From the NCBI RefSeq assembly GCF_004123905.1, contig NZ_MZXW01000053.1, positions 434,001-498,000 of the forward strand: a DNA stretch of 64,000 nt, given 5' to 3'. This document shows, one piece after another, positions 15,864 through 25,444 of the stretch. The position numbers and the translations under genes were made by a program. Every line of letters starts with the position of its first letter. Position 1 is the first letter of the stretch. A model generated the notes under the pieces. It saw only the letters and a list, made by a program, of their open reading frames with translations. It was not told where the DNA came from and made no database searches. The stretch comes from Bradyrhizobium betae. Lineage in GTDB: Bacteria > Pseudomonadota > Alphaproteobacteria > Rhizobiales > Xanthobacteraceae.

Positions 15864-17447
15864 ATGAAGTTTACGAAGACGCTTCTTCTCGGCACGGCTG
15901 CCGGCCTGATGGCCGCCTCCGGTGCGTTCGCCGCCGATCTTCCCGTGAAGGCCAAGGCGGTCGAATACGTGAAGATCTGCTCGCTGTACGGCGCCGGCTT
16001 CTACTACATCCCGGGCACCGACACCTGCATCAAGCTCGGTGGCTACGTGCGTGCCGATTTGAATCTCGGTACCAATTCGGACTTCAATCCGAACCAGGGC
16101 GGTACTGCCGGTGCTCGCAACCGCATGATGAACTACTACACCATGCGCGCTCGTGAAGACCTCAACATCGACACCCGCACCGCGACCGAGTACGGCGTGG
16201 TTCGCACCTATTTCGATGCGGTCTTCACCTGGACGACCGGCAACTACACCCCGACCGGTTCGGCAACGGGCGGCACCCAGTACAGCGGTACGCTCGGTCT
16301 CAACGCTGCGGGCACCGGCCTCGTCGGCTCGAACGGCTCCGGCGCGGTGAACGGCACCGACGGCAACACCTCCGGTGGTGCGCTCGGCGTGTACTACGCC
16401 TTCATCCAGTTCGCCGGCTTCACGATGGGTAAGGCCGTGTCGCAGTTCGACGCGCCCTGGACCAACTATCCCGGCAACATCACCGACAACCTCGTCGGCG
16501 GCAGCGGCACGGTCACTGGTGTCAACCAGTTCACCTACACCGCTGACTTCGGTCAGGGCGTGACGGCGTCGTTCTCGGCGGAAGACGCGACCCAGTACTA
16601 TCAGGCCGGCAACCTCAACATGACCGGCGCGACCGCGGCTGGCATGCTCGGTGGTTCGTACGGCACCAACGCCATCGGCGGCTCGCGTTCGCCGAACCTC
16701 GTCGGTCAGGTGCGTGTCGACCAGGCCTGGGGCCTCTTCCAGGCGTCGGTGGCTGCGCATGATAACCACGTCGGTTACTACGGCCCGACCGAAATCACCG
16801 GTCATCCTGATGACAAGTGGGGCTGGGCCGTGCAGCTCGCTCTGTCGATCAAGAACATCCCGACTGGCGCGGGTGACACGATCAACATCCAGGGCGTCTA
16901 CACCGACGGTGCGACCCGCTATAACTTCCAGAACCTGTCGGGCAGCTCCTACGCGCTGTACGGTAGCTCGAGCGCGGCCGGTGCCTACGGCAGCGTCGGC
17001 TTCGCCAATGCTCCTGACACGGTGTTCGTGGGCGGCAGCTCGCAGGAAACCGTCAAGACCTGGGGCTTCCGCGGCGCTTACACCCACAACTGGGATCCCT
17101 ACTGGAACTCGGCGCTCTACGGTGCCTACGCTCAGGCTCAGTTCGGTACGCTGGCCAAGACCACCCTCTGCGGCGCCGGCGGTGCTGGCGGCGTGTTCGG
17201 TGGCCTGGCTGGTGTCACCGGCTGTAACCCGGACTTCGCGATCGGCCAGCTCGGTGTCGTCACCCGCTGGACCCCGGTCAAGAACCTGACCTTCTCGGCG
17301 GACCTCTCCTGGACGCACCTCGACCAGAAGTATTCCGGCACGGTTGGCATCACCCCGGCCGTCACGACCGCAAAGCCGACCGCGGTCTACGAGCTGAAGG
17401 ACCAGGACTCGATCGCCATGATCCTCCGCGCTCAGCGCAACTGGTAA
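15864..17447 (+). CDS. Outer-membrane porin, Omp2/alphaproteobacterial family
   Basis: 527 residues. A Sec signal peptide (1-23, ending SGAFAAD) is followed by the family opening LPVKAKAVEYVKICSLYGAGF, a Cys-containing loop (DTCIKLGGYVRADL) and alternating amphipathic strands to a C-terminal aromatic residue (ends in Trp), all typical of 16-strand trimeric porins. GGAGG lies 8 bases before the ATG. Codon use is strongly biased to the preferred set, and a strong terminator follows, both consistent with very high expression. It forms general diffusion channels for small hydrophilic solutes. Specificity cannot be told from sequence. Confidence 0.93.
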   Translation: MKFTKTLLLGTAAGLMAASGAFAADLPVKAKAVEYVKICSLYGAGFYYIPGTDTCIKLGGYVRADLNLGTNSDFNPNQGGTAGARNRMMNYYTMRAREDLNIDTRTATEYGVVRTYFDAVFTWTTGNYTPTGSATGGTQYSGTLGLNAAGTGLVGSNGSGAVNGTDGNTSGGALGVYYAFIQFAGFTMGKAVSQFDAPWTNYPGNITDNLVGGSGTVTGVNQFTYTADFGQGVTASFSAEDATQYYQAGNLNMTGATAAGMLGGSYGTNAIGGSRSPNLVGQVRVDQAWGLFQASVAAHDNHVGYYGPTEITGHPDDKWGWAVQLALSIKNIPTGAGDTINIQGVYTDGATRYNFQNLSGSSYALYGSSSAAGAYGSVGFANAPDTVFVGGSSQETVKTWGFRGAYTHNWDPYWNSALYGAYAQAQFGTLAKTTLCGAGGAGGVFGGLAGVTGCNPDFAIGQLGVVTRWTPVKNLTFSADLSWTHLDQKYSGTVGITPAVTTAKPTAVYELKDQDSIAMILRAQRNW

Positions 17448-17470
17448 GATCGGTCTAGCGACCTGACTTT

Positions 17471-17505
17471 AGCCCCGGCGGGAAACCGCCGGGGCTTTTT
17501 CTTTT
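17471..17505 (+). terminator. Strong intrinsic terminator of the porin gene
   Basis: 11-bp perfect stem AGCCCCGGCGG / CCGCCGGGGCT with a GAAA tetraloop (17482-17485), then TTTTCTTTTT. It lies 23 bases after the porin stop. Confidence 0.93.
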
Positions 17506-17558
17506 TGTCGTATCGATTCGTTGGCGCGAAAGTCGCGTGCGGCAGGACAGCGCTGCCG

Positions 17559-18446
17559 CTATCCGTCGTAGAGATCCGGCCCCATCGCCCATGACGTCTG
17601 GTCGTGGCCGAACGCGTAATTGCGGTTGGTGACCCCAGGGTTGCGATTGACCATCGGCCGCATGAACATCGGGTGGGTCGCGCTGCGCACCTCGTGCTCG
17701 ACCGTGAACAGCGTCTTGCCGCTGTCGAGATCGACGATGTCGCAGAACCGGTACTGATATTGATTGTCCTCGCGGGAGATCAGGTCGCGTGCGAGCAGCT
17801 TGCGGTAGGGCCCGGAGAAGTCGGTGATGTACATCTGCACATGGTGCCCGTCATAGTCGCCCTGCGGCCGGTCAGTCTCGCGGAACAGCAGATGCTGGTC
17901 GCGGCCCGTCTTCACCGCCGCAACCGTGCCGTCGCCGTTTCGCAAAGCCGCTGGCATGCCCATGATGTCGGGATAGAAGGCGCGAATCGCCGGCGCCGTT
18001 CCGACCGGCACATCGAACTCGACATAGGGAATGCCGAGCGTGATACGCCCGAAACGGGCCGCGTCCGGCTCATGGACGCGCATGCGGTTGCCCCACGGAC
18101 AGACGGCCTCGACATGGTCGTTGTGTTCGGTGAACGTGAATGCGGTGCCTTCGAGCTTCTTCGCGACTGAGGCCAGCCGTTGCAGCAGCGCCTCGCGTCC
18201 TTCGATGACGAGGCCGGTATGGCCGCGCAGCACTTGAGGCCTGCCGCTCGGCAGATGAAACTGGCTCCGTCCGGCGTTGATCCACATGTTGGTGTCGGAC
18301 ACCATCAGATAGGGATCGCGGGTGAGCCCAAGTCCCGTGACATAGAACAATGTCGCCAGGCGCTGATCCGGCACCTGGATATTGACGTGCTCGAAATGGA
18401 TGGCGTTGCCGAGATCTTCTGCGGATCGATCGAATTGTTGCGGCAT
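17559..18446 (-). CDS. VOC-superfamily (glyoxalase/dioxygenase-like) protein
   Basis: 295 residues from the ATG at 18446, which has GGAG 9 bases upstream; the frame extends 12 codons further without a ribosome site. Two vicinal-oxygen-chelate modules are suggested by FEHVNIQVPDQRLATLFYVTGLGL near the start and YVEFDVP...AIRAFYPDIMGMPA in the middle, with candidate metal-binding His and Glu in each. VOC members include glyoxalase I, extradiol dioxygenases and fosfomycin-resistance enzymes. The reaction is unknown here. It is divergent from the CoA-transferase gene, with 148 bp between starts, and the two may serve one catabolic step. Confidence 0.75.
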   Translation of the reverse strand: MPQQFDRSAEDLGNAIHFEHVNIQVPDQRLATLFYVTGLGLTRDPYLMVSDTNMWINAGRSQFHLPSGRPQVLRGHTGLVIEGREALLQRLASVAKKLEGTAFTFTEHNDHVEAVCPWGNRMRVHEPDAARFGRITLGIPYVEFDVPVGTAPAIRAFYPDIMGMPAALRNGDGTVAAVKTGRDQHLLFRETDRPQGDYDGHHVQMYITDFSGPYRKLLARDLISREDNQYQYRFCDIVDLDSGKTLFTVEHEVRSATHPMFMRPMVNRNPGVTNRNYAFGHDQTSWAMGPDLYDG

Positions 18447-18594
18447 GGATATGCGCTCCGGCTTAAGGGACGGACTGGTCATACTAGAGCAGAATTTCCG
18501 CCAGCCGAAACGACCCGCCGATCACATCTCGATGGCCGCCTTGCCGTGGTCGTCAGTCCCTGTAATCTCGGCGAAAGACATAAGGAAGGGATCG

Positions 18595-19782
18595 ATGGGG
18601 GGAGTTCTGGAAGGCGTGCGCGTCCTGGATTTCGGGCGCTATATCGCGGGTCCCTATTGTGCGACCTTGCTGGCCGAATTCGGGGCCGAGGTCATCCGCG
18701 TGGAAAAGCGCGACGGCAGCGAGGATCGCTTCGTGGCGCCGGTCGGCGAAGGCGGTGAAGGCGCGCTGTTCCTCCAGGTCAACCGCAACAAGAAGTGCAT
18801 CACGCTCGATCCGATGAAGCCGGAAGGGCAGGAGGTGATGCGCCGCCTGATCGCGACCGCGGACGTTGTCGTCGCCAATTTGCCGCCGCAAACCCTGCGC
18901 GCGATGAAGCTCGACTACGACTCGTTGAAGGCGATCAAGCCCGACATCATCCTGACGACCGCAACCGCGTTCGGCGGGCCGGGGCCCTGGTCCGACCGCG
19001 TCGGCTTCGACGGTGTCGGCCAGGTCATGTCGGGTTCGGTGTACATGACCGGCGCGGGCGATCCGCCCTATCGTGCCGCGGTGAACTGGGTCGATTTCGG
19101 CACCGCGCTGCATTGCGCGTTCGGTACGCTCGCGGCGCTGATGGAACGTGCGAAATCCGGGCGCGGGCAGATCGTTGAGGGCGCGTTGCTTGCGACGGCG
19201 CTGTCCTTCACCAATGCCACGCTGATCGAGCAGGCCGTCATCAACGTCAACCGCGTGCCATCTGGCAATCTCGGCCAGACCGCTGCGCCCGCCGACATCT
19301 ACCGCACCAAGGACGGCTGGGTGCTGTGCCAGGTCACCGGGCATCCGCTGTTCAAGCGCTGGGCCAGGCTGATGGGTGAGGAAGACCAGTGGCTGAACGA
19401 TCCGCGCTTTGCCGATGACATCAGCCGTGGCAACAACGGCCCCGTCATCAGCGAGCGGATGGCGCGCTGGTGCGCCGAGCGCACGACGCAGGAGGCCGTC
19501 GACACGCTGGGACGTGCGATGATTCCGACCGGGCCAGTGCTGAGCCCGCAGCAGGCGCTGGACCATCCGCATATTCGTGCCGCCGGTTTCATGCAGGACG
19601 TCGAATATCCGGGCCTGCCGAAACCCGCGCCGGTGGTGCGAGCCGCCGTGCGTCTGTCGGAAACGCCGGGCGAAATCGCGAGCCGCCCGCCGACGCTCGG
19701 GGAGCATACCGATCGTGTCCTCGCCGAGCTCGGCTATGACGCAGCTGCGATTGAGGCACTTCGGCAAAACGAAATTATCTAG
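18595..19782 (+). CDS. CaiB/BaiF class III CoA-transferase
   Basis: 395 residues from the ATG at 18595, with AAGGAAGGG upstream; the open frame extends further 5' but conserved sequence begins here. The family signature appears at the start (GVRVLDFGRYIAGPYCATLLAEFGAEVIRVE), with LQVNRNKKCITLD and a catalytic Asp expected in the following domain. Class III enzymes move CoA between organic acids, such as formyl-, carnitine- or bile-acid-CoA. The acceptor is not evident. A standalone gene followed by 250 bases without a gene before the convergent tetR. Confidence 0.9.
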   Translation: MGGVLEGVRVLDFGRYIAGPYCATLLAEFGAEVIRVEKRDGSEDRFVAPVGEGGEGALFLQVNRNKKCITLDPMKPEGQEVMRRLIATADVVVANLPPQTLRAMKLDYDSLKAIKPDIILTTATAFGGPGPWSDRVGFDGVGQVMSGSVYMTGAGDPPYRAAVNWVDFGTALHCAFGTLAALMERAKSGRGQIVEGALLATALSFTNATLIEQAVINVNRVPSGNLGQTAAPADIYRTKDGWVLCQVTGHPLFKRWARLMGEEDQWLNDPRFADDISRGNNGPVISERMARWCAERTTQEAVDTLGRAMIPTGPVLSPQQALDHPHIRAAGFMQDVEYPGLPKPAPVVRAAVRLSETPGEIASRPPTLGEHTDRVLAELGYDAAAIEALRQNEII

Positions 19783-20033
19783 CGACGTTGCGCGGCGGCA
19801 GTGCCGGATCGACGCCTGAGACATTTCAGGCGGCGATCCGGTGCGAGCGAAACGAACTTGGGGAAGTTGTAAGGCCGCGAGCAAAGCTAACCCGGTCGGC
19901 GCAAACGCATCAAGTTTCGTAGTGTTGCTCCGGCAAGAGATTCATTGCAGCCGCCTGGAAATGGCCACACTCGAGCGGCCGCAAGATTTGGGGCGGTCGC
20001 AGGATTTCCGGGTGGCTGTCGATCTCGAATGCA

Positions 20034-20612
20034 TCACGGCCTGTTCGCAAGCGTCAGCGCGGCCTCAACCGCGTTCTCCAGAATCTCCTCCGACAATTTC
20101 CTGTCGTTCACCGCGCGCGACAATTGCAGCGCGCCGACCATGGTCGCATAGACCGAAATCGCGCGTCGCCGGCGCTCCGCCGCCGCGCCATCCCGCATCT
20201 GCGCAGCCATCAGCGCGATGATGTCCGACATCTTTCCGGTGAAGGCATCGCGAGTCGTCTTCGGATGCCGTGCGATCTCGGAGACCAGCGCCGCGGTCGG
20301 GCAGCCGGTCGCTGCAGCGTCGCGATGCCTGGGCGAGAGATAATCGCGGATCGTGGTCTCGACCGGAACGCCGTTTTCGAGATTGTCCTTGTGCCGCTGC
20401 TCGCGCCGCTCCAGCGCGTCGCACAGCACCTCACGCACCAGATCCTCCTTGGAAGCGAAGTGTGTGTAGAAGGCGCCGTTGGTCAGGCCGGCCTCCGCCA
20501 TGATGCCGGCGAGGCCGACCGCGGCGATGCCGCTCTCGCGGAACTGCGCCGAGGCCACATCGAGAATGTGCCGCCGCGTGGTGTCCCTGTGTCCCTTATC
20601 GTAGCGCGCCAA
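20034..20612 (-). CDS. TetR/AcrR family transcriptional regulator
   Basis: 192 residues from a TTG at 20612, supported by GGAGG 5 bases upstream. The N-terminal HTH is typical: RRHILDVASAQFRESGIAAVGLAGIMAEAGLTNGAFYTHFASKEDLV. The C-terminal ligand domain contains DYLSPRHRDAAATGCPTAALVSEIARHP, a pattern seen in TetR proteins with a TetR_C_13-like domain. It is divergent from the MATE pump gene at 20754, with candidate operators between, so it probably represses the pump and itself until a ligand binds. Confidence 0.92.
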   Translation of the reverse strand: MARYDKGHRDTTRRHILDVASAQFRESGIAAVGLAGIMAEAGLTNGAFYTHFASKEDLVREVLCDALERREQRHKDNLENGVPVETTIRDYLSPRHRDAAATGCPTAALVSEIARHPKTTRDAFTGKMSDIIALMAAQMRDGAAAERRRRAISVYATMVGALQLSRAVNDRKLSEEILENAVEAALTLANRP

Positions 20613-20671
20613 TTCCGCCTCCCGCGACCCAGCTTCTTGCCCGCCAAAAATTATACAGCGGAACCTATTGC

Positions 20672-20704
20672 ATTACGATCATAATAATACATTATACTCA
20701 TAAT
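20672..20704. promoter_or_regulatory. Two candidate TetR operators between tetR and MATE genes
   Basis: ATTACGATCATAAT (20672-20685) and ATTATACTCATAAT (20691-20704) are both 14-bp quasi-palindromes with ATTA...TAAT ends, their starts 19 bases apart. They lie 60-92 bp before the tetR start and 50-82 bp before the MATE start, in an AT-rich island. Confidence 0.5.
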
Positions 20705-20753
20705 TCAATGGGCGGCCGATGGGGCGGTCCGACGGATTCACAGGATCGAACCC

Positions 20754-22202
20754 ATGTCAGTTGAGGATGTCGCCGAGACCGGCCTGTCCGCCACGCCATT
20801 CGTGGCCCACACCGCGGCCCCGCTTCGCCAGGCAGCGGCACCGGCGGCTCCAAGCGTGGCCGAGCAACGACGGGCCACGCTGCTGCATGCGCCCATCCTC
20901 TCCACATTGCTCAAGCTCGCGCTGCCGACCGTCACTGTCCTCGTTGCGCAGACCGCGGTGAACATCGCGGAGGCTTATTATGTCGGCTTCCTCGGCACCG
21001 ATGCGCTGGCGGGCGCCGCGCTGGTGTTCCCGTTCTTCATGCTGATGACCATGATGTCGAATGGCGGGTTCGGCTCCGGCGTCGCATCCTCGGTGGCGCG
21101 CGCGGTCGGTTCGGGCCGCCGCGATGACGCCGAGGCGGCGCTGTTTCATGCCGTGGTGCTCGCGATCATTGCTGGCGGCGTGTTCACGCTCGGCGTGATC
21201 CTCGGCGGCCCCTGGCTCTATCGCACCCTGGGCGGCGCGGGCGACGCGCTCGCTGCCGCCACCACCTATTCCAATTATCTGTTCGCCGGCGCCATTCCGG
21301 TGTGGATCGTCAATCTCCAGGCGGCGGCGCTGCGCGGCTCCGGCAATGTCAGGGTGCCCGCGCTGGTGACGCTGGTCGGTGCGATCGTGACCATCCCGGT
21401 CTCGCCGGCCTTGATCTTCGGGTTCGGGCCGATCCCGCGGCTCGGCATCGGCGGCGCCGGCGTCGCCTTCGGCCTCTATTACGGCGCGGCGATGCTGTTC
21501 CTGCTGCGCTACATGGCCTCGGGCGCGACCGGCCTGAAGCTGCGCATCGTGCCGCTTCGCGCAAAAATCTTCGGCGACATGCTGAAGGTCGGCATCCCCA
21601 CCGCGTTCAACGCGGTGCTCACCAACCTCACCGTCATCCTCGTCACCGGCGCGGTCGGCCTGTTCGGCACCTCGGCGCTGGCCGGCTACGGCATCGCCTC
21701 GCGGCTCGACTACATCATGATCCCGCTGCTGTTCGGCATCAGCACGGCGACGCTGACCATGGTCGGCGTCAACATGGGAGCCGGGCAGACGGCGCGGGCG
21801 CGGAAAATCGGCTGGATCAGCGGCGTGGTCGGCATGGTCATGACCGGCGCGATCGGCCTGCTCGTCGCAATCTTTCCGACGGCCTGGCTCAATCTCTTCA
21901 GCCATGATGCCGAAGTGGTGAGCGAGGGCATGGCTTACCTGCGCATCGTCGCGCCGGCCTATGCCGCGCTCGGCTTCGGCTTCGCGACGTCCTTCGCGGT
22001 TCAAGGCACCGGCCGCGCCATGGGCCCGCTCGCGGCTTCGGTCGCACGCATCCTGATCGCAGCCGGTGGCGGCTGGATCGCGGTGGCAAGTTTTGGCGCG
22101 GGCATGGTGGGGCTCGCCACCATGGTTACGGTGTCGCTCGCCGCCTACGCTGCGATCTGCGTCCTGATCATGCTGTCGCCGTCGACCTGGCGGATCGGGT
22201 AG
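20754..22202 (+). CDS. MATE family multidrug efflux transporter
   Basis: 482 residues with about 12 predicted membrane helices after a 50-residue polar N-terminus. MATE features include LALPTVTVLVAQTAVNIAEAYYVGFLGTDALAGAAL in helix 1-2 and the repeat-like second half beginning GIPTAFNAVLTNL, with AGYGIASRLDYIMIPL. It would export cationic drugs or metabolites using a Na+ or H+ gradient. Divergent tetR with operator-like sites in between suggests ligand-induced expression. Confidence 0.92.
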   Translation: MSVEDVAETGLSATPFVAHTAAPLRQAAAPAAPSVAEQRRATLLHAPILSTLLKLALPTVTVLVAQTAVNIAEAYYVGFLGTDALAGAALVFPFFMLMTMMSNGGFGSGVASSVARAVGSGRRDDAEAALFHAVVLAIIAGGVFTLGVILGGPWLYRTLGGAGDALAAATTYSNYLFAGAIPVWIVNLQAAALRGSGNVRVPALVTLVGAIVTIPVSPALIFGFGPIPRLGIGGAGVAFGLYYGAAMLFLLRYMASGATGLKLRIVPLRAKIFGDMLKVGIPTAFNAVLTNLTVILVTGAVGLFGTSALAGYGIASRLDYIMIPLLFGISTATLTMVGVNMGAGQTARARKIGWISGVVGMVMTGAIGLLVAIFPTAWLNLFSHDAEVVSEGMAYLRIVAPAYAALGFGFATSFAVQGTGRAMGPLAASVARILIAAGGGWIAVASFGAGMVGLATMVTVSLAAYAAICVLIMLSPSTWRIG

Positions 22203-22208
22203 GCTGCT

Positions 22209-22595
22209 TCACCTGATGCTGGCGACGCCGATCACCAGCACCGACATCAGCAGCACATTCGACAGCAGCTCCACCGCCGTCTTCGGCTCAGCCAGCCAGC
22301 GCGAGACCTTTTCGGTGAAAGACAGCGTGGCATCGCCGAACATCGGCGCATTGTTGTGCCGGAAGAAGCGCGGAAATCTTGGCGCGAGCCAGCGCGTCAG
22401 CATCCCGTGGAAGCTTGCCGCGAGCACGATGAAGATGGTGGCACCGTAGCGTTCGCCGACGATCTCGGAGGCGGCCACCAGCTTGATCATCAGCACGACG
22501 CTGGAATAGAGCGGCACGCCCTGGAACAGGGCATGGAGCAGGAAGCATTCGAGCCGGTTCTGGGCCGTGAGCTTTGGCGCGGCGAGGGCGGTCAT
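22209..22595 (-). CDS. Small hypothetical membrane protein
   Basis: 128 residues from the Met at 22595. Three hydrophobic segments are visible: about 22-45 (LLHALFQGVPLYSSVVLMIKL), 52-68 (ATIFIVLAASFHGML) and 105-126 (VELLSNVLLMSVLVIGVASI). No recognised family; similar conserved hypotheticals are likely in related genomes. It is convergent with the MATE gene 6 bp away. Function unknown. Confidence 0.6.
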   Translation of the reverse strand: MTALAAPKLTAQNRLECFLLHALFQGVPLYSSVVLMIKLVAASEIVGERYGATIFIVLAASFHGMLTRWLAPRFPRFFRHNNAPMFGDATLSFTEKVSRWLAEPKTAVELLSNVLLMSVLVIGVASIR

Positions 22596-22815
22596 GGCAG
22601 GATTCCCGGGCTGAGTTCCTTGCTGGTCGTGTCGCCAATATCGCCGGCCAGTTGACACTTTGCCGTGACGCGCCTCACGCTTGCGGGAGGCGTCGTTGTC
22701 GCCGCGAATTCGTTTCCCATTTGCCGCGGAATGGAGAACGTGCGTTTGCTGCGGCCCGCCAATATGGATTTCCATTTCATTGATTTCGCCCTACGGAGAA
22801 GCGAATACGGTTCCA

Positions 22816-23628
22816 ATGATTGCCGCCCGCGTGATGGAGACCAAGATGTCGTTTCGCCTCCCCCTGATCCTCTCGACCGTGCTCGTCGCCTGGTCGGCCG
22901 CCGTGAGCGCCGAGACCATCAAGATCGGCGTGACGCCGGGTCCGCACGCACAGATCCTCGAGGCCGTGAAGCCGATCGCCGCCAGGCAGGGCCTCGACAT
23001 CCAGCTCATCGAATTCTCCGACTACGTCGTGCCGAACGCCGCGCTCGATGCCGGCGAGATCCAGGCCAATTCGTTCCAGAACCAGCCTTATCTGGACAAC
23101 CAGAAGACCGACCGCGGCTACAAGATCGAGGCCGTCGGCCTGACCGTGAACTTCCCGATCGGCGTCTATTCGAAGAAGCACAAGGCCTTCGCCGATATCC
23201 CCGACGGCGGCAAGGTCTCGATCCCGAACGATCCGACCAATGGCGGCCGCGTGCTGCTGCTGCTGCGCGACAAGGGTGTGATCAAGCTGAAGGACGGCAC
23301 CGGCTTCAAGCCGACGGTGCTCGACATCACCGAGAACCCCAAGAAACTGAAGTTCATCGAGGTCGATGCAGCGCAGGCGCCGCGCGCGCTCGACGACGTC
23401 GACGCAGCCGCGATCAACACCAATTATGCAACCCAGGCAGGCCTCGATCCGGTCAAGGATCCGATCCTGCGCGAGGACCCGAAGGGCCCCTATGTCAATT
23501 TGATCGCGGTGCGCGTCGCCGACAAGGACAAGCCCTGGGTCAAGGTGTTGGTGGACAGCTATCACACGCCCGAGGTGAAAGAATTCGTCCTGACCAAGTT
23601 CAAGGGCGCGGTGCTGCCGAGCTGGTAG
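22816..23628 (+). CDS. MetQ/NlpA-type periplasmic substrate-binding protein
   Basis: About 270 residues from the ATG at 22816; in-frame Met codons at 22834 and 22846 are equally possible because no ribosome site stands out. The signal peptide is PLILSTVLVAWSAAVSA and lacks a lipobox Cys, so the product is soluble in the periplasm. The mature start TIKIGVTPGPHAQILEAVKP and the later EFSDYVVPNAAL...ANSFQNQPYL are typical of the methionine-binding MetQ family. No metN or metI is next to it. It heads a run of plus-strand oxidoreductase and Liv transport genes, so it may bind a sulfur-containing substrate; that is inference. Confidence 0.85.
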   Translation: MIAARVMETKMSFRLPLILSTVLVAWSAAVSAETIKIGVTPGPHAQILEAVKPIAARQGLDIQLIEFSDYVVPNAALDAGEIQANSFQNQPYLDNQKTDRGYKIEAVGLTVNFPIGVYSKKHKAFADIPDGGKVSIPNDPTNGGRVLLLLRDKGVIKLKDGTGFKPTVLDITENPKKLKFIEVDAAQAPRALDDVDAAAINTNYATQAGLDPVKDPILREDPKGPYVNLIAVRVADKDKPWVKVLVDSYHTPEVKEFVLTKFKGAVLPSW

Positions 23629-23759
23629 GCAATCTGCCCAGCCAGAGTCCAGCGCGGGAGGGATGGTCCGGCGGGCTGCCTTGCGCAATGCCCGCTTGTC
23701 TGGAGCTGCGGCAACCGACATCATCGCCGCCGTGGCCATCCTCGCCCGACAGGGGTCGT

Positions 23760-24794
23760 ATGAAACGCTTTGCAAACCTGAAACGCCTGGGCTTCTTCAC
23801 GCGGCTGCTCGACGAGGCGCCGCCGGCGGACCGCTATCGCTTCGCGGCCGAGCAGATCGTGCGCGCCGAGCAGGCCGGGCTCGATTCCGCGTGGATCGCG
23901 CAGCACCATTTTCACGAACGTGAGGGCGGGTTGCCGTCGCCTTTCACCTTCCTGGGATATGTCGCCGCGCAAACCTCGCGCATCCGCCTCGGCACCGGCA
24001 TCGTCACTTTGCCGCTGGAGAATGCGGTGAGGGTCGCCGAGGACGCCGCGGTGCTCGATCTGCTCTGCGACGGCCGCTTCGAGCTCGGCGTCGGCACCGG
24101 CGGCAACCCGTCGGCCTTTGCCGCCTTCGGCCTCGACGGCACCCAGCGCAACGAGATCTTTGCCCGCAATCTGGAGGTCGTCCGCGCGGCGCTGACCGGC
24201 AAGCAACTCGACGGCGGCGACACGCTCTATCCGCAGCGGCCGCAACTGGACAAGCGCATCTGGCAGGCGACGTTCTCGGTGACGGGCGGCGCCCGCGCCG
24301 GCAAGGCCGGCGATGGCCTGTTGCTCTCGCGCACCCAGCCGCGGGTCAAGGACGCGCCAAAGGCCACGCTCGCCGAGATCCAGAATCCGATCATCGACGC
24401 CTATCTCGAAGCGTTGCCGCCAGGTGCTGAACCGCGCATCATGGCCTCGCGCAGCGTGTTCGTTGCCGACGATCATCGCGAGGCGATGCGTCTCGCAGAC
24501 ATCGGATTGCGCCGCGCGCTGCCACAATTCATGAAGGGCGGTCACCTTCCTCCCGGCGAGACGCTGGAGGAGATGATCAGGGCTTTCGACACCCATGTCG
24601 GCGGAGCTGACGAGGTTATTGCCTCGCTGCGCACGGATGCAACGCTCGAGCGGGTGACTGATCTGGTCTTCCAGGTCCATTCGGTCGATGCGCCTCATCC
24701 TTACGTCCTCCGCTCGATCGACCTCGTCGCGGAGAAGGTCGCGCCGGCGCTGGGCTGGACCAAGACAGCGCCCGAAGTGGCCCTGGCGGGCTAA
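23760..24794 (+). CDS. Luciferase-like (LLM) flavin-dependent monooxygenase, KPN_01858-like
   Basis: 344 residues from the ATG at 23760, preceded by AGGGG; the open frame runs far upstream but the family starts here. LLM features: GFFTRLLDE, AEQAGLDSAWIAQHHFHE, RIRLGTGIVTLPLENAVRVAEDAAVLDLLCDGRFELGVGTGG. This order matches the putative FMN-dependent subgroup named after KPN_01858. With reduced flavin and O2 such enzymes oxidise or desulfonate small molecules. It lies 29 bp before the CMD-domain gene and in a set known to recur together. The substrate is unknown. Confidence 0.85.
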   Translation: MKRFANLKRLGFFTRLLDEAPPADRYRFAAEQIVRAEQAGLDSAWIAQHHFHEREGGLPSPFTFLGYVAAQTSRIRLGTGIVTLPLENAVRVAEDAAVLDLLCDGRFELGVGTGGNPSAFAAFGLDGTQRNEIFARNLEVVRAALTGKQLDGGDTLYPQRPQLDKRIWQATFSVTGGARAGKAGDGLLLSRTQPRVKDAPKATLAEIQNPIIDAYLEALPPGAEPRIMASRSVFVADDHREAMRLADIGLRRALPQFMKGGHLPPGETLEEMIRAFDTHVGGADEVIASLRTDATLERVTDLVFQVHSVDAPHPYVLRSIDLVAEKVAPALGWTKTAPEVALAG

Positions 24795-24823
24795 TCGGGA
24801 TTTCAAGGATTGTACGAGGCCTT

Positions 24824-25444
24824 ATGATGAGTACGCCTGACATCATCGACACGCTCGCCGGGATCAAGCCGGGATCGGCACTGGACGCCATTCGCACAAA
24901 GCGCCTGCAGGCGCGCGAGAATGCGCAGAAGAGTTATCTCTCTCTGTTCGAGCCGATCGACGCCGGCGATGTCTCGCTGCTCGAACGGGCCGCGGTCGCG
25001 GCCTTCGTGACCGGGCTTCATGGCGAAACGCCCGTTGCCTCCTTCTATCGCGACAAGCTTGCGGCGACCGCGGATGGCCCACGTCTGGTCGAGGCGATCG
25101 AGCTCGAGATCGCGCGGGGCAAGACCTCGGGGCCGTATGGCTCCTTTCCCGCCGGTCCGCTGTCGGTCGAGAACACGGCCGGTCTCATTTTTCGCGTGAG
25201 TGCGGAGCGCAAATCCGCTCTCGGCGCCCGGCTCGTCGCTGCGCTGGAGCATGCGCATCTGCTGGTCTTCCGCCCGCGCGATGCGGCATCTGACGACATG
25301 CAGGCGCTGCTTGCCGCCGGCTGGTCTAACACCGGCATTGTCACCTTCTCACAACTCGTCGCGTTCCTGTCGTTCCAGGTGCGGGTCGTCAGCGGCTTGC
25401 GCACGCTCGCCGCCGTGAACGCATCAGAGGAGGCCGCATCATGA
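24824..25444 (+). CDS. CMD-domain protein, Avi_7170-like
   Basis: 206 residues. Resembles the carboxymuconolactone decarboxylase-like group named after Avi_7170: an N-terminal DIIDTLAGIKPGSALDAIR, a central helical LLERAAVAAFVTGLHGETPVASFY, and a C-terminal SNTGIVTFSQLVAFLSFQVRVVSGL. The usual CxxC of AhpD proteins is absent, so redox activity by that route is unlikely. Its stop overlaps the next start by 4 bp (ATGA). It is usually encoded beside the AhpD-like partner found here, so the two probably act on one substrate or form a complex; function is not established. Confidence 0.8.
   Translation: MMSTPDIIDTLAGIKPGSALDAIRTKRLQARENAQKSYLSLFEPIDAGDVSLLERAAVAAFVTGLHGETPVASFYRDKLAATADGPRLVEAIELEIARGKTSGPYGSFPAGPLSVENTAGLIFRVSAERKSALGARLVAALEHAHLLVFRPRDAASDDMQALLAAGWSNTGIVTFSQLVAFLSFQVRVVSGLRTLAAVNASEEAAS

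Noticed and set aside
15861..17318. Long minus frame opposite the porin
   Set aside because: It mirrors strongly biased porin codons; no domain or ribosome site.
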